64,000 nucleotides of DNA from Stercorarius parasiticus. Lineage: Eukaryota; Chordata; Aves; Charadriiformes; Stercorariidae. Made by a program: the position numbers and the translations under genes. Of the stretch, positions 23,650-37,500 are shown piece by piece; the stretch's first letter is position 1, and each line of letters opens with the position of its first letter. The notes under the pieces are model-generated. The model searched no databases and was not told the DNA's origin. It saw nothing but the letters and a program-made list of their open reading frames with translations. The DNA lies in the NCBI GenBank assembly GCA_013396915.1, contig VWZL01005057.1, positions 124,001 through 188,000 of the forward strand. Direction: 5' to 3'.

Positions 23650-26600
23650 GAGGCCAGTGAGAAAGAGTGAGCACCACCACCACCACTAAACTGCTACTGA
23701 GATGTAAATAGACAAAATTTTTCCTGCAAGGTCCAGTGCAGAGCACTGAAGACGAGTAAGTCATCAGGAAACTTATCAGGGATTGCCATCTCCCCCCAGG
23801 AAAAGACTAAAAATAGCCCCTCCGCAAATCAGTAAAAAGTAAATTTGTCTGTATTACTCCATAAACTGTTTTAGTCTTTAATTACAGCCAGCACTTCACA
23901 GGTTTCTTCATCTTGTACATATTTTATGTGTCGTGAAAAACACAAATCTGTAACTTTGTACACTTTGGTTTGGCTTCCTAAAAAGGCATAGGGTGACAAC
24001 AAGGCTGTTCTCCTCACCCCACCCCACCAGCACGAGCAACCCTACCTCCTCACTGCAGGACAAGGCTCCTCTGAAGCACCGAGAAGGTAAAAGAGTTGGT
24101 TGCAGGCCACAGCTGTCCAGCGTGTACACCAACCTGTACGCTAAAATGCAGCAGGAGTAAAAACACAGTAGGTAGCCCCAAGCGAAACAATGAATTAACC
24201 AGAGATGACATGAAATGATCGTACTACTGCTTTGTCTTGAAATATGCTGTTCTTGTAAGGGCTACTATTTTTCCTCAAGGCCAGCTTGGGTACCTCTGCA
24301 CAGGTTTTTTCCACTGCCATGTAGACATAGGAGCTATCTCAGAGCAAATCTGGATGTCTCTAACTGACGCCCTCCTGAGTGACTTCAAGTCAAGCGATGC
24401 TGTAGCTGTAGAGTACTGTCCCTGAAGCCAGGGAGTTATTCTCCACTCAGGGAAAGATCAGTCTGTGGGCAGAATTGCTTTCTCAAAAGCCTCACCTCTC
24501 TGCTCCTAGCTCCAAATAGCCTCCACAGGAGATTCTGGCGTATAGCAGCAGTGGTCTTCTAATAACCAGTTTTCTTCAGTTTCATTTCACTGGCTGGTGA
24601 ATATCAAACCACTCAGCTCATGTTTCCATTATTTTAGGAATACAACTGCGACTTTCCTTTTTGGGCTGTCATCCAAGATTTTCACAGTATAGTAAATGGT
24701 GAAGGTAGTGGGCCAATAAAGTCAGATGTTAAATGAGGCTTGAGGGTTTTCTTGTCATCACTGTGAGTTATTATTTTTAAATACGTTTCATTATCTCCAT
24801 CACTTTCTGGGGGGTATGCTGGGAAAGAAAAAGAGGATCTGTAGTAATGACCTGCCACTGGTTTTGTTTCCTTTATTGTCTGTTGCATGTGAACATAATT
24901 CCTAACCATGACATTTCTTGAGGAGATCCCATTCACTTATGAATATCCCTGGTGACGGGCCCAAAGATTCTTCTTCTTCCCCTTGGCTACAACAGAAAGA
25001 GATAACAGGGGAAATCTACAGCTAATGACATTTGCAGAAAATTAGATTGGAAAGGTACAAGATGATTTTTTTCTCTAGTTATAGAAAATGTGGCATTTTA
25101 GCAACAAAATGTAAAGTTTTAGCAACAGCAGCAAATTTTACAAATATCAACAGAAATTTAGACTCTACAGTCAGTCCCGTTTTCTCTTAGCTGCGTTTAG
25201 TGGGGAGGAAGGGGATTTCATTTCCCCACGCCTGCTGTTGTTGAAGATTTGCTTCATCCTGTCACAAATTCATGGGGGAATGCCTTCAAATAGCAGCAGG
25301 CTCGACCATCAGCATGGACACTGGGGAGTCAGGTTTAGTTCAAGCTTTTCACGAGGCAGATGGCTCCTGCACTCTCTTCGTTTTATTATCTGCTTTAATA
25401 TGATATAATGCGAATATTTTACTAAGATTTATACGTTAAAGCAATTGTATAATAGCACATTTTTTGTAACAATGAAATATTCAAAAAGGTCTTAATGATT
25501 ATTCCCTTTTTGAGCCAGAGAAATTTGGGTGCTAATTACTTTAGTCACCTTAAGAAATCACAGTGTCAAATGTAACAGCTTGCATCGCTTTTTAAAGAGG
25601 TAAACTAGGGCACTAAAGACTTAAGTGTGCCATCTTCACAGAGATGTAATGGTTAAGAGCGCCTATGAAAACCTGTGAGAGTATACTTCAGACGACCCTT
25701 CCTGTTTATTTTAAATTAAAACTCATTATTCATAGCTACGAAAAGGAACAAGATATTGAGTAATCCCATTGTGTTATAATCCCTCTTCAAGAATTTAACA
25801 TATGGAAATTCATGGCAGGAAATTTATGATTCTCATCATTTAGTTGACAGTAAGAATTGCCGGAGCAAGAAGTATAATACAGCACAGTTTGGGGGTTCAG
25901 GATTTACCAGTTCCATCAGGTAACAGAAAATAGAAGGAGAAATCAAGTGATGTCACTGGTGAATCAGTGTTCAGAGAGCAGAGGCTAGAATACACATTAC
26001 AGGGGCTTGGATTGCATGGTAGGAAGCACATATAAATATATCATATTCATATATAAAACATTTTAGTGTTTTGTCTTTGCCTCTGACACTTCAGTGAAGT
26101 TCTATTAATTCACAACTAATTGTCTGACAGCCTATGCTTTAGGTCTTGTGACTACTATTAGAGTAGATATGAATTATAACAATGAACCATAGGCCCTGTC
26201 ATATCATATTACTTAGGTCTGACATCCAAATCATAAATCAGATTTTTTTGCCCATTGCCACATCCATGGCATATATATTTTTGTATTTTTACTTGGCTCT
26301 TCACCGCTGGCGAGCAAGTTCAGAGACAATTATCTCTTATCCTGTGGTTAATTCCTCCAGGTTAGTGAAAGGCTTGTTCACTAAGCTGTAACAGAGCTTT
26401 TCCTGGTGATGTTCTAGCTCATTTCCTGGATGAACGGTAAAATATATAAACAAGACAAAGTGATAAAAAGCCAGATCTTAAGTTATATTTGGATGCATAC
26501 AGAGGCAGGTGCACACCTTTCAGGGTTTTGCAAAAGTTCTCTTTTACTGTGACCTAGCTTCTAATACACGATGATTTTTAAAGGTAGTAGTAACTATAGG

Positions 26601-29150
26601 CTGCAATTTAAAAACTGCAGCTTTCAAATAAGCAGACTCCAGTACCTGTAAGTACTCATAGCAAAAGAAAATGCAGAAGGTTTAAGGATTTAACTGTTAT
26701 CTCCATGAAGGTTTGGAATCCTGCGTTAAGGTGCATCCTTGCAGAACGAAACCATTGCGATTCATGGCAAAGCAACTCACGATACAGCCTGGGTAAGTCT
26801 GCATGAACACAAGCTGCTCTTCTGACAGTAGACTCACGCTAAGGCTGTCATGGAATTTTTACCCCCAGATAACCAACATTACAGATTTCCTTCAAATATC
26901 TATGAAGAAAACCTTAAACAAGACAAAATGGACCCCCCAAAAATCAAGTATGGCAAGAACCAAATTTGCACTAAGTAGGTGTTAGCAGAGTCAGCAACTG
27001 TCTGTCCCACAGAGATTGTAGAGTAGTCTGCTAATATAATACCATGAAGAGCAACGCCTGTGATCTTATGGATAGAAAACTAATCTAGACACATGCCCCG
27101 ATAATTAGGATGTTGACAGAGGGTGGGCATAGAAGATAGAAAGGAGATATACAATTAAAACAAAAGACCACTCCAGTACTGAAAATCCAGAGAGTCAATG
27201 TGTCACCAGTACATGGCCTACAGCTACAGAGCATCTTCAGCCGAGCCTTTTCCAGCGCCACTATAAATCCATCGATTCCAAAGGAGGCTGAAGAGAAGAA
27301 ATGAAGATGGGATTAAAAACAGACAAATAATGAGGATCAAACAGATAAGGAGGAACAAGACAAAATATGAAAAGGAAAACAAAAGCAATCTGATAGCAAG
27401 AATAGAATCTGTTTCCAGGTAGCTTATTTTGTAATTTTCATTTCCCACCTGGATTCATATCTACACTATGCGGATAAAGTTTATCTTGCATCCAACATCC
27501 CTAGAGAACAAACAGTTAGTTAGGGAGGGGAAGGTACAATAACTCATTTGAAATCCTGCTCTCAAATTTATGTCACCAGAAAGCATCAGTTTTGAGAATA
27601 TGATTCAGGCAAGTCTATAACTTGCCTGAATCCAGCAAGCTCTGCAGTAACTTTCACCAGCTATTGCAGGATTTCTATCACTACATGGCAAAAAGCAATC
27701 CTAATGTTAACAGAATAAATTGTGTGCATCTGGACCCCAGTATTCAAACAGCTTTTTGGAAGCACAGAGAGACTACATGAATAGCACTAGAGTACACAGA
27801 CTTTGTCAAAATGGACCTGCCGAATTCTGCTTTCTAAAATGTCTTTTTTCTTAGCATAGCTTCCCTTAAATCGTTGTAAAGAACACCCTCTCCCTGTGCC
27901 TCACTCAAAAAAAAAGATCTCAAGAGACGTGCTTTGCACCACATCTGCAGGCTGATAGGTATTTGACCTCCTCACTGCAGGCACAGCCTCGCTGGCAAAC
28001 GCCCTGTTACCTGGGTGTCTCCACACATTCAGTTGCACCACTGAGATAGAAGAATTAAAATATCTGAACGAAGTCTGTGACAAATAGTCAACCTCTTCTT
28101 TTATTCTCTATGTCAGCAACACAAATCTTTTGGCACACATCACTAAAAGTTTGCTTAAATTATTCTGCACATTTTTTATCTAACCTTCCTTGTATGACAG
28201 CCTTGAGAAATTAGCACAGGAAAACCCATGTGATGTACCACTGAAGGATCCCATGGGTCCAAATAGTCAAGAACCTGTGCACTGAAATTAGGAAGCATTG
28301 CCTTCAGAATGGGAGTGCCTCAAGTTTAAGGTTAGGAAAGACGGAGCAAAAGAGAAATTTGGCCAGTGCAATCTTGTGGCAATGAAAAAATACGTATTGT
28401 GGTTGGTAAATTGAACAAAATAGGGTAAAGCACAGTAAAATGTTTGTGTGCAGTCTGGGGGAAAAAGCGTTTTTAGAAAAAAATTGAAAACTTCTATACA
28501 GAAAAACCTGCTTCCTTTTGTCAATTGTTAAAGGATACAGAACTGGTTTAGTGGAACTTTTCTGCTAGCCTTCTTTGCAGATTGGCCAAGAAAGTCACTG
28601 TGTGACCAGAACTAACTTGAACACCAAACGCATCAATCCCAGGGCACAACAGCACCTGTAGGACAGTTTGTCTTTCAGATAGACTTTATCCTTCCTTCCT
28701 TACAAGAGAAAGCAGACCCGAAGGATCAGATGCTTTCTGTTTGCCTGTGAACGTTTCTCTAATCCGTATGTTTATTATAGTTTTCCTATACATGATGCTG
28801 CATGGTACTTCATATATAGTAAGAGAATACATGGAATTAGATTAAATCAAGTGCTAATGAGACTTCCAGACTGATTACCTGTTTGTCACAGCCTATCACA
28901 GAGGAAGAAACTGTGTTTGTCATTGCTGTGTGGGAATAATTAGGCTATGCTGACTTTCTAATTCCTTTTTTCTACTTGTTGTTCTGTATGTTTGTCAAAA
29001 AAAAGTCAGTGTCCCTGTGTTAAACAGAACTGTGACTTCCCCCCACTGTTTGCAACGTAGTATTTAAATTTCAAAGAATAACAGACATTATTTTGAAGGA
29101 AATATACAGAGAAATACAAAGGCTTTCTTGTCCGTGCTGTCATTTCTTCC
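23650..29150. other. AT-rich non-coding stretch, no gene seen
   Basis: Frames of 60-84 codons occur on both strands without features. A good acceptor at about 28581 (CTTCTTTGCAG) is followed by 26 open codons to a TAG, too short to support as an exon. I see no recognisable interspersed repeat. Confidence 0.5.
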
Positions 29151-29160
29151 ACACCATAAT

Positions 29161-29175
29161 AAAAAAAAAAAAAAA
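29161..29175 (+). repeat. Poly-A run, 15 bases
   Basis: Fifteen A residues follow ACACCATAAT. A tail of this kind can mark a retrocopy, but upstream I see no protein-like sequence and no flanking target duplication, so I call it a simple repeat. Confidence 0.7.
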
Positions 29176-29179
29176 GAAG

Positions 29180-32060
29180 TCAAACCCTTTTGCCTTCAAA
29201 CTACACAGGTAAATGCATGCAACTGCAGCCTAGAAGTGTCTAAATCATACAATAACAACCGCTCAATATGACTGAGCTTCAGAAATCATTGTCTTTTCAC
29301 CTAGTCAAAAACACAATTGCTTGTGCATTTATAGCGTTCTTGAGCAAGTATTTCATCACGTACCTTTCCTTTGGAAAAGGCTGTACAAAATCTGTATTTA
29401 GCCATCACAAACATGCTGGTCTTAATCTTCTTGGCATAAACGTAGAAGGCTGTCATCTCCTGAGAATCAGCTGGAGTTTTGTCTCAATGTTTTTTCAAGT
29501 GATAAAGCAAAACTGTGGCGCCTTAGCTAGCATTGAACTAACAGAGTGTTAGCCACATGGGGAAAAGACTTTAAACATTCATTAATGTTTTAAAAACGGG
29601 TCATGAAATGCAGTCAAATAACTGTGCCTGAGGTTAATTTATGTTTTCACAACTATATACGGCAGGGTGGCTTGATAGTTTGTCTTCGTGTCCTGGCTGT
29701 GAGGACAAATGTGGTGTTTCAGTTTGAAAACAAAGTGTTAAGAGTACAACTAAACCATTCAGGCAAAACGCAGTATTGAGTACTTCAAGTGCCCGATTAG
29801 TACCACTGTCCCTGAAATAAGAAAAATGGAATATGTTGTTCCATTGTAAAGTTATAAGAAGAGAATGTAGAAAACCCTGGATTCTCAGCTGATGTAAACT
29901 GACATACACCCTTTGAGATAAAAATTGAACTGAGTTCAATTGTGCAACACCTACATGATAGTTTATATGCTCGCAGACTCCACTGCCATTGAGTGTAGGT
30001 ATGGCAATGCTTCAGCTCAAACCTGAAATTATTGGTAAGAAGTACCTGCTGCTGTTTTGAAAATGCACTATTTTTGTGGAGGCAATGTCTAGGAAGAAGT
30101 GGTTGCATGTGACATTTTTCCATCAGCAGATCTGATGGTAGTGACCAAACTGAGGGATGCAAACCTTGAGAGACGGTTCTCAGTTTCTTGGGAATGGGGA
30201 GGGCAGCCAACGTCCTGGATTACCGTGCAGCTCTGTGAGCGCTTACAGCTTTCATTCACTGTTCCAGTTGCATTAACTCTACCTCCTCAGCCCTGGACAT
30301 TAAAATCTTTTCCTTTCATACAGGTTGTTAGATGGAGAAATTCATCTCAGGATTCCCACACTTAAGAGCTCCATCGTTACAAATTGTACCAATATTTATG
30401 AATGGGAAACCTCCTTTTCCGGGTCATATAGTGCATTATGGCCACCTTAGCACCTGGCTGCCTTCTTCCAGCTACTGCAAAAGGCCCAAAGTTTGCTGAG
30501 GCATGCCAGTGGTGCCTGGTCACATATCAATCCATCAGCTGCTACAAAGCACAACCAGCTGTGACACATTCTGGATGTGTGGATTAAGATCTGTGTGAGA
30601 AAGTTGTTTTTCTTAAGAGACACAATTTTAAACCACACAAAACTTTCTGATGACAGTTGTTTTTCAGAGAAAGAGTATCCTTCTTCAGTTTATCTTGAAC
30701 TTGATCCTGATCAGCTTAAGATAAACCACTCCTAAAATCATGCCTAAGCTCAAGCTGGCCCTGAAGATACCACCAAACTCTGCATGCTTGCCAACACCAT
30801 GGCAGATGATCAGTAAGGCAATGTACTCTGCTTCTAGTGCTTAACTGTGTTCTAGGGACAAACATTTCTACAGCTGTCAGCATGACGTGGGTGACAATGA
30901 CAATGTCCATATGTATCAAAGTGTGTGGGTATGCTCTTTGGGGTATAGCTTCAAAGCCAAAAAAATCAGAAACACAATAATCCGCAATGAGCAAAGCCAA
31001 TCATGAAATAGCAACTAAAATGGCAATGTTTAAATGTCCCTTTACGTGTAATACTAATTTCCTTTTCCTCCCAAAAGTTTTCCATTTCTTTGATGCATTT
31101 TTTCTTTTTAAAGAAATCTCAGCTTCAGAAAAATGTAATCCTTTTAAGTACGTTGCCACAGAACTATGACACAATAATTTATATGGAACATTAAGCAATA
31201 CAGAAGTTATAATAGGAACTTCTCTCTATTTCTCTTGTCATCTGTTCTGTGAAGCTGGAAGACAGTAATTTTAAAAACCTGTGAAAGTAAATACTTTTTC
31301 CACTCAAAGCATAATAAGCCTATGAGATCTTATGGAACGAGTATCATTGAGGTCAAAAATCAGTACAATTTTTTAAAAGGGAACAGATGTTTATTTCAAT
31401 AAAAAGAACTTCTAGAGGCGCTACAAAAAGATTCTTAAAGTAAAATTCTGGAAAGCATTTAATGCATTGTATCACAAGATGTGGTATCCACAAATATAAG
31501 AGAAGCAGCAAAAAGAAATTTTTCCTGTGAAAGCAATTATCACAGTGTTTCTCATATCTTCTCCTGAAGTACCCAGCACTGGCCACTGGCAGAGAAAGAT
31601 ATTAAATTAGATTGATTTCTGTTATGCTTTAGTACAGCAATTTCTTCATTTCGTCTCCTTTCACCCCTTTCGGTACCATGGATTTAACTCAAAAAAATAT
31701 CTTACTCACAATAGCTAAATCTAACATTAAGCTTCTGTTACTCCTAGTCAAAGGATGTCACAAGTTTCTAGGGTAGAACACTAATGAACTTTGAGTTTCA
31801 AAGAAAAACACATTAAAAATAATAAAACAGATATTAAGTACAACAAATACTAGGGCAGTTTAGCATATTTTTCCTTTTCTGATTTGTCATATGATTAATG
31901 GCTCATTTGGATTCTGAATTTGTCCATGTGTTATTTTCTGGGAACACAAATTTTATCGTTCATAGCCCAGCATTTCTGGCAAAAGTGTTTGTACAGCAGT
32001 ATGATAAATTGGACTAGTTTATTGTTGTTACATTATTTTTTTATCCTGATCATCTTGCTC
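29180..32060. other. Non-coding stretch with overlapping chance frames
   Basis: Frames of up to 137 codons occur on opposite strands around 29268-30365, for example 29797-30210 (minus), without domain features. On minus, 29364-29459 is an exactly 32-codon open segment between a weak acceptor and a GTACGT donor; it is listed under findings. The rest is AT-rich with nothing recognisable. Confidence 0.4.
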
Positions 32061-32066
32061 ACCTAG

Positions 32067-32187
32067 GCCATGTGAAATGCGCTGGCAGCAGGGGGACATC
32101 GCACAAGGGTGGCAGTGCTCTGCTAGCGATGGGGAAGGACAGGACTGTGCCTTTTCATAGCAGCTTTTTGTGCTGGTGGAACATCAG
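32067..32187 (+). CDS. Candidate internal exon, plus strand, gene not recognised
   Basis: A T-rich tract followed by CTTGCTCACCTAG gives a strong acceptor, and ATCAG|GTAAGATG gives a strong donor, enclosing 121 bases of distinctly higher GC than both flanks. One frame is open across the whole segment (39 codons beginning HVKCAGSRGTSHKGG and ending near SSFLCWWNI). The other two contain stops, one of them in an otherwise open frame just before the last nine codons. The first bases contain an ATG followed at once by TGA in another frame. The peptide is not one I recognise and its codon use is not distinctive, so the segment may equally be an exon of a long non-coding RNA. No partner exon in a matching phase was identified. 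The combined acceptor, donor and composition are the best exon signature on the plus strand. Confidence 0.3.
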
Positions 32188-32199
32188 GTAAGATGTAAC

Positions 32200-33440
32200 G
32201 TATCTTGGTCGTGTTTAATGAAGTGTTGGCTTCAACAGACACTTATGTGCAATGGCAAATGCATTTGCTATCGAATGGCAAAAAAGTATTTATCAGTGCT
32301 GCATGCTACCTTGTCAACACATTACCATAGGAAGAGCTGGAAAACATTCCTGAAAGTAAAACTCTAAAGACTGCGGTCAGAATAGAGAGAGAACTGACGG
32401 AAATCAATCCAGGTAGTAAAAGTTTCCTTCTCCTTCCTTTCTCCACCCCAAAGACAAGATAATGGCTGTGTACTTTTCAACTCCTTGCATCTAAGCTCCA
32501 GCTGTGCAACAGCAGCTGTGGAAACCACGCAGAGGCTGCTGCCCTGCAGACACGCGTGGTACCACGTGCCACGGCCAAGTTACACAGCAGGGAAAACTCG
32601 TTTCCCTTCACATGATACTTGTCCTGTACTGATCCTGCAGAAAAGAGCTTGAAATCTCAGGTAAAAACAGTATTACTCTTCCACAGTTTCGATCCCCAGG
32701 TTGTATTTCCCAGGACAGGGCTTTGAAAACAATTTTTTTAAACACTAATGCAATAAAAATATGCCACTTGAGCTTGGAGAAAATAAACAACCCTCTTACT
32801 TCTGCACCCTTGCATACCATTACAACTCGGGGTTATAACAATCAGACCTCAAACTATTAGAAATTTCTTCAACCCTGTACTCCCTTGGGGCTTCTTTTAT
32901 ATGAAGCCTTTGTGTGTTGGAGTACAGTAGCTGAAACAGCTGAAATCACTCAGACCACAGAGAATTATATTTTTATTTCTATCTTTCAAAAGGTCAGTAA
33001 AGCTGAACAGGAGTAAATTACATTGCTAAAAATGCATTGTCTGTCAACACAGCGCACCTTCACAGCTGCTTTCCTCATTCTTTGTTACGTCTGTGTTGTT
33101 CAGTTCAGGAATTTTGCTGGGTGGGATGCATTAGGTTTATTTATTTTTAGATCATATTTCAGGATTTGTGGGAAGCAATAGTACCTCTTTTGAAAGGGAG
33201 ACTTCTCCCCTCCTTCAATAATGCATAAATATTTTTATTTACAGTAATTCTAGTAAAATATTTTATTTCCTTCCTGCCTCACCACTAAATGACAAATAAC
33301 AGTGTTAAGCAGAGGACTGTGGCAGTATCGGAAAATTCTTCCCATCAAAACAGAACACAAATTGGCTCCTAGTCCAGTTTACTCTTAAATACCTGAGCAG
33401 CAGCGGAGAGATTAGACTTCCAAGTATTTGCTATGCAGGG
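32200..33440. other. Non-coding stretch, no gene seen
   Basis: One frame of 70 codons (32608-32820, minus) lacks features. A small GC-richer patch at about 32490-32590 carries no recognisable element. The rest is AT-rich. Confidence 0.5.
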
Positions 33441-33449
33441 AGGTGTTTT

Positions 33450-33790
33450 CACCCCAAACAGCTGGCTAGCAAAGCCCACACCACGGGCTCCACATCACAG
33501 CGGAGCGCTCGGCGTAACCGTCTAGCAAAGGCTGATGGGCAAGTAGACAAGCAGAAGGGCACCGCTGCTCTCTTCCCCTTTCTCCTCCATCTTCTACCAC
33601 TCGTTCCCCATTGAACCCCGGGATCAGGCAGACCCAGTGTAGCTGGCTGATCTGGTAGGATGCTAGCCCTGCCAAAATCCATGATAGCCTCCTCCTAGAA
33701 CAGGGAGTTGAAGCGACTGCTGCAGGGCAAGGGGCGGCAGCAGCCAGAGCACCCCTGTCAGGTCAGCTCCTGCTGTACACAGGATCCTAC
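33450..33790. other. Mildly GC-rich patch with overlapping short frames
   Basis: Two minus-strand frames (33449-33682 and 33466-33675) overlap here, both under 80 codons, Arg/Ala/Leu rich and without recognisable domains. The patch has more CpG and GC than its surroundings but no direct repeats I can see. It may be the remnant of an old element or exon. I assign no function. Confidence 0.25.
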
Positions 33791-34479
33791 CCAAAGGAAG
33801 CCAAAGACGCATGCTTTCTGTCAAGTCTCAAACACCTAGCAAGGTGCAGCCCAGCCTCAAATGATTTTAAATAATCCTGCAATATTATTAACTGGAGAGA
33901 AAATAATGTAGGTACACTGCCTGGTAGGATACCTCTTTCCTCTGCCTATGGATTGTTTCAAAGAAGGAAACCTTAAAATAGAATTCATATGTTTTATATT
34001 CGACATAAGACTCTCTAATGTAAACGTTACTTTATCAGCTTATACTAAGTCTGATCGCAACAAGTGCTTCTACTGTCCTGATATTCAGCATAAAGCTATT
34101 AAATATTTTATCAGTAATGAAAATGGGAGCATTTTTGTTTAGGAGTAGAGACTGACACTTGTTAAAGGGGATGTTTCTGTATGATAATGCCTGCAAAGTT
34201 GTTTTTAAAAAAGGGTTTGTTTTGTTAGAGCTCTATCTGATAAAATATTGTTACATATGAGAATTTCTGTGTTGCCTTACGCAAACATACATTGGCAAGG
34301 TACACAGTAACTTAATTGAACTTTTAAAGAAAACTAAGAAATTATCTATATTGAAACCTGAAGCTATAGAGTTTATAAACTTTGTCTACATTTATGCAAA
34401 CTTGTACAAAACACTGCACAAGCAGAGGTTTGAAAAAGGCCCTGAAAAGAACAAAGTCAGCATGCGAATTTTGTCCACA

Positions 34480-34507
34480 GATTTATATGGCCATTGCCAT
34501 ATAAATC
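34480..34507. repeat. Perfect inverted repeat, 12-base arms with 4-base loop
   Basis: GATTTATATGGC, spacer CATT, then GCCATATAAATC form a perfect stem of 12 pairs. The stem is too short for a microRNA precursor. There is no adjacent T-run or gene to suggest a terminator or RNA element. Confidence 0.7.
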
Positions 34508-37500
34508 AGCCACAATAATGTGCATACAAATGCATTTGCTAATTAGCTGCTACTTTTCCTCCCTAAGCTACTCTGCTTAAAGGTTGGTACATCCTTTAGA
34601 CACAGGCAAATTAGGTGATTCCCATTCTCACAAAAAAGTGTCTTTGCATTCATAATGCCAAAGAAGTAGATCTGGTCTCCTGCTGCTTCCGCGATATAAG
34701 AGTCTAAACCCTCAGTTCAAAAATATCATTCTCTTTTCTGTTGTTACAGATACTACTTGAATAAGCAAAAACTATGAAAAAAAACCCAGAGAATTCATCT
34801 GTGAGCCTTTTATTCATCAGATACCATGCTATCTTAAAAATTATTCAATGGTTATTGATTCAATTAGATTTTTTTAGACAATGCCGGTGCTCATAATTGC
34901 TGGAAGCAGCATGTAGAAGAAGAAGAAATTACATGTGTCTAATCTGTGTTGAGTTCACATCCCCTGGAACAGAGTATGCAATACTCGTATGAGAATTTGG
35001 GTTGAGAACACAAACAGGAGAGGAGTGGCATCGTGAGATCCAGCAGACCATAGAGGTGATGACAGCTGCGTCGTGAGAATCAGCCTCACCTTCAGTCCTA
35101 GGAAGGAATTTGTTTCCTGTCCTTGAGGGAATCACTGCAAGCTGGCTTCCCAACTCCAAAAAGCCTACTTGCTTTTGTCAGTAATAATGTCATCCTACAT
35201 CATTTTACCAAAACAAAGAAAAAATTAGGAAAATTTCATGGAATCTATGTGCCTATTTGCTTTTTAAAAAAAAATGTGTTTGTGAATGTATGCTGTTTCT
35301 ACAGCAAATTTCAACAGATACACATATTTCAAGTAAAATAGGTGGCTGAAGTATTTAGTGATAAGCAAAGGCCAAAGGGAGTACCTGACTAGCACGTGAG
35401 GAAGTGAAACTTTCTCATTTAACAGCTTAAAAAGAAAGGAACATTCAAAAAATGGATCCTTTCTTAGCTAGAAATATTTTTATGACACACTATTTTGTAT
35501 TGCACACTAAGAATTTACACTGTAACCAAGGATATATGTAGGCTGTCTACATAAAAGTCCTTTTCTATGCAGGTATTTGCTTTGCACGGTAAATTAAGTT
35601 AATATACTTTTCAGTTGCTATTCATTACAGAAGAAACGCTTTTAAAACATGGAAAGGTTGGGGGGGTTTTTTTGTATGTCTGCCCTCTAACATTTTTAGT
35701 AGTGGAGAAACGTGACTTGAAGAATAACACTAAAACATCGCTAATCTAATGTTCACATAAATAATGTTTCATAAATTGATGTTGTCATAAATACTTTAGT
35801 ATCTCTTTGGCTTTATAAGAAAAAAAAAAAACCCTTGACATTTTCTAGTGCTGTTCCCTAACAAACAGCTCAGCAAGGAGACAGCAGAGTACTATAGCAA
35901 GGAGTAACTAAAGTACATCATCTCCTTCATGATAAAAAACAGTAATTGGGAAAAAGCAGATAATGTAGTTTGTAATTCTCATACCAACAGGATTCTCATA
36001 GCCAAAATGAGTGGGATTATCAGAGAAAAGTGAAGTTTAGTGAAAGGCTTTGCTTGGAAAGCAGGTCAACTGAGGGGAAAACCCCTGTCCTCCAACAATG
36101 GTTCAGCGAAGGCTGCATGAATGAAGTTAAATTTGTGTATATAGCTGGTTTGCTGCAGTTGCAGACTGCAGAAATACTCCATTGACAGCTATCCTTTGAA
36201 GACTTATGCTTTCAGTTTAAAGTGAACAAGCAAATAGACTTCAGAAAGTTTTATTCATCTTTGCTTAAGACTATAAAGTCGAAAGAAAAATACAGTTGTT
36301 TTTTTTAAAGTTTGCTGAGATTTTCTACTTACGTATAATATTTAGTTCTTGTCTGTTGGGTAAACTAATAGGATCCGCTTAAAGGATTTTTTTTTTTCCT
36401 AGTGCTAGCACATTTCAACATTTAATAATTTAAAAAGTGCACTTCACAATAGTTCATCGAATCGCTTAAAATTAATATCACTACCCTCTGGTGAATTGGT
36501 GCTGTTAAATTAAAAACTGTTCTGACAATTCCATGCTGGCCCTGGGAACCTGCCTCTTACTTACATGGGAGTAGGTAAGGAATAACTTCATTTAATCAAG
36601 TTACAGTGGTGTAAAAGAAAAGAGAAATGAGTTCTAAATATTGCTAAAAATGCACTGGCTTTCCATTCTCCAATAGACTGAGACAGGCAAGAAACTGCCT
36701 TTTTATTACTGCAGACGTAACTGCCTTACTCTCCTTTGCTTTCCCGTGGCCTTCAACCAGAGCTGAGCTTTCCAGATACTTGTCAGCCTTCACAAACACA
36801 TGACCAATGCTACGGACACCATCACGCCCACTCAAACACTCAAGTGCTGTTAAAGCTAGACAGACTATATCAAACACTAAATATGCATATTACATACAGA
36901 CCGGCAAGAAAGGCATATCAGTTCACAAACAGAGGACATATGATCTAATGGCATTCCTCTAAACGTGCTGCTGAACTGGAATGGAGAGCAGATGGCCCAG
37001 AGACTAAGTAGGTGCTACAAATACCAAAGATGTTAAAATGGCAAAAGTTTTCTACATGTCAGCATTCACTACCAAAACTTATATATTGGAAAATTGCATC
37101 TACATACATTCTAATTTTTTAGAATGACTTTTTTTTTTAATGTTTAAGTCATTTTAGCTAACGCATCTATTCCCAGTGTATCAATGCGTCTTGCAGCATA
37201 GGCACAGCTCCCAGGAAAGACACTGTGATAACAAGATATGTATCTTAAGATCTAGTGCAATTCTGGTTCTAACTAGTTTTCCACAATCTGCATGCTAGCC
37301 TTTAATAAAGAACAACACTGGGAACTGTTTCTACCAGTTGCTTGTCTTGCACCTGAGCTGCATAACCAGAGCGACTGCCTATTTCTCACTAAAGTTTCCC
37401 ATAACTCTAATATCCTTTCAGGATTATTTTTTTTTAATAAAAAGGTTTCCATTTTATTCAATCTTCTTTCCCATTGTGACCTTCAGAGCTCTTTTTTTCC

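Noticed and set aside
28582..28662. Terminal exon after CTTCTTTGCAG
   Set aside because: Only 26 open codons, which is not distinguishable from chance.
29161..29175. Processed pseudogene tail
   Set aside because: Poly-A without upstream protein-like sequence or a target-site duplication.
29797..30210. 137-codon minus frame
   Set aside because: It overlaps other frames on both strands and has no family features.
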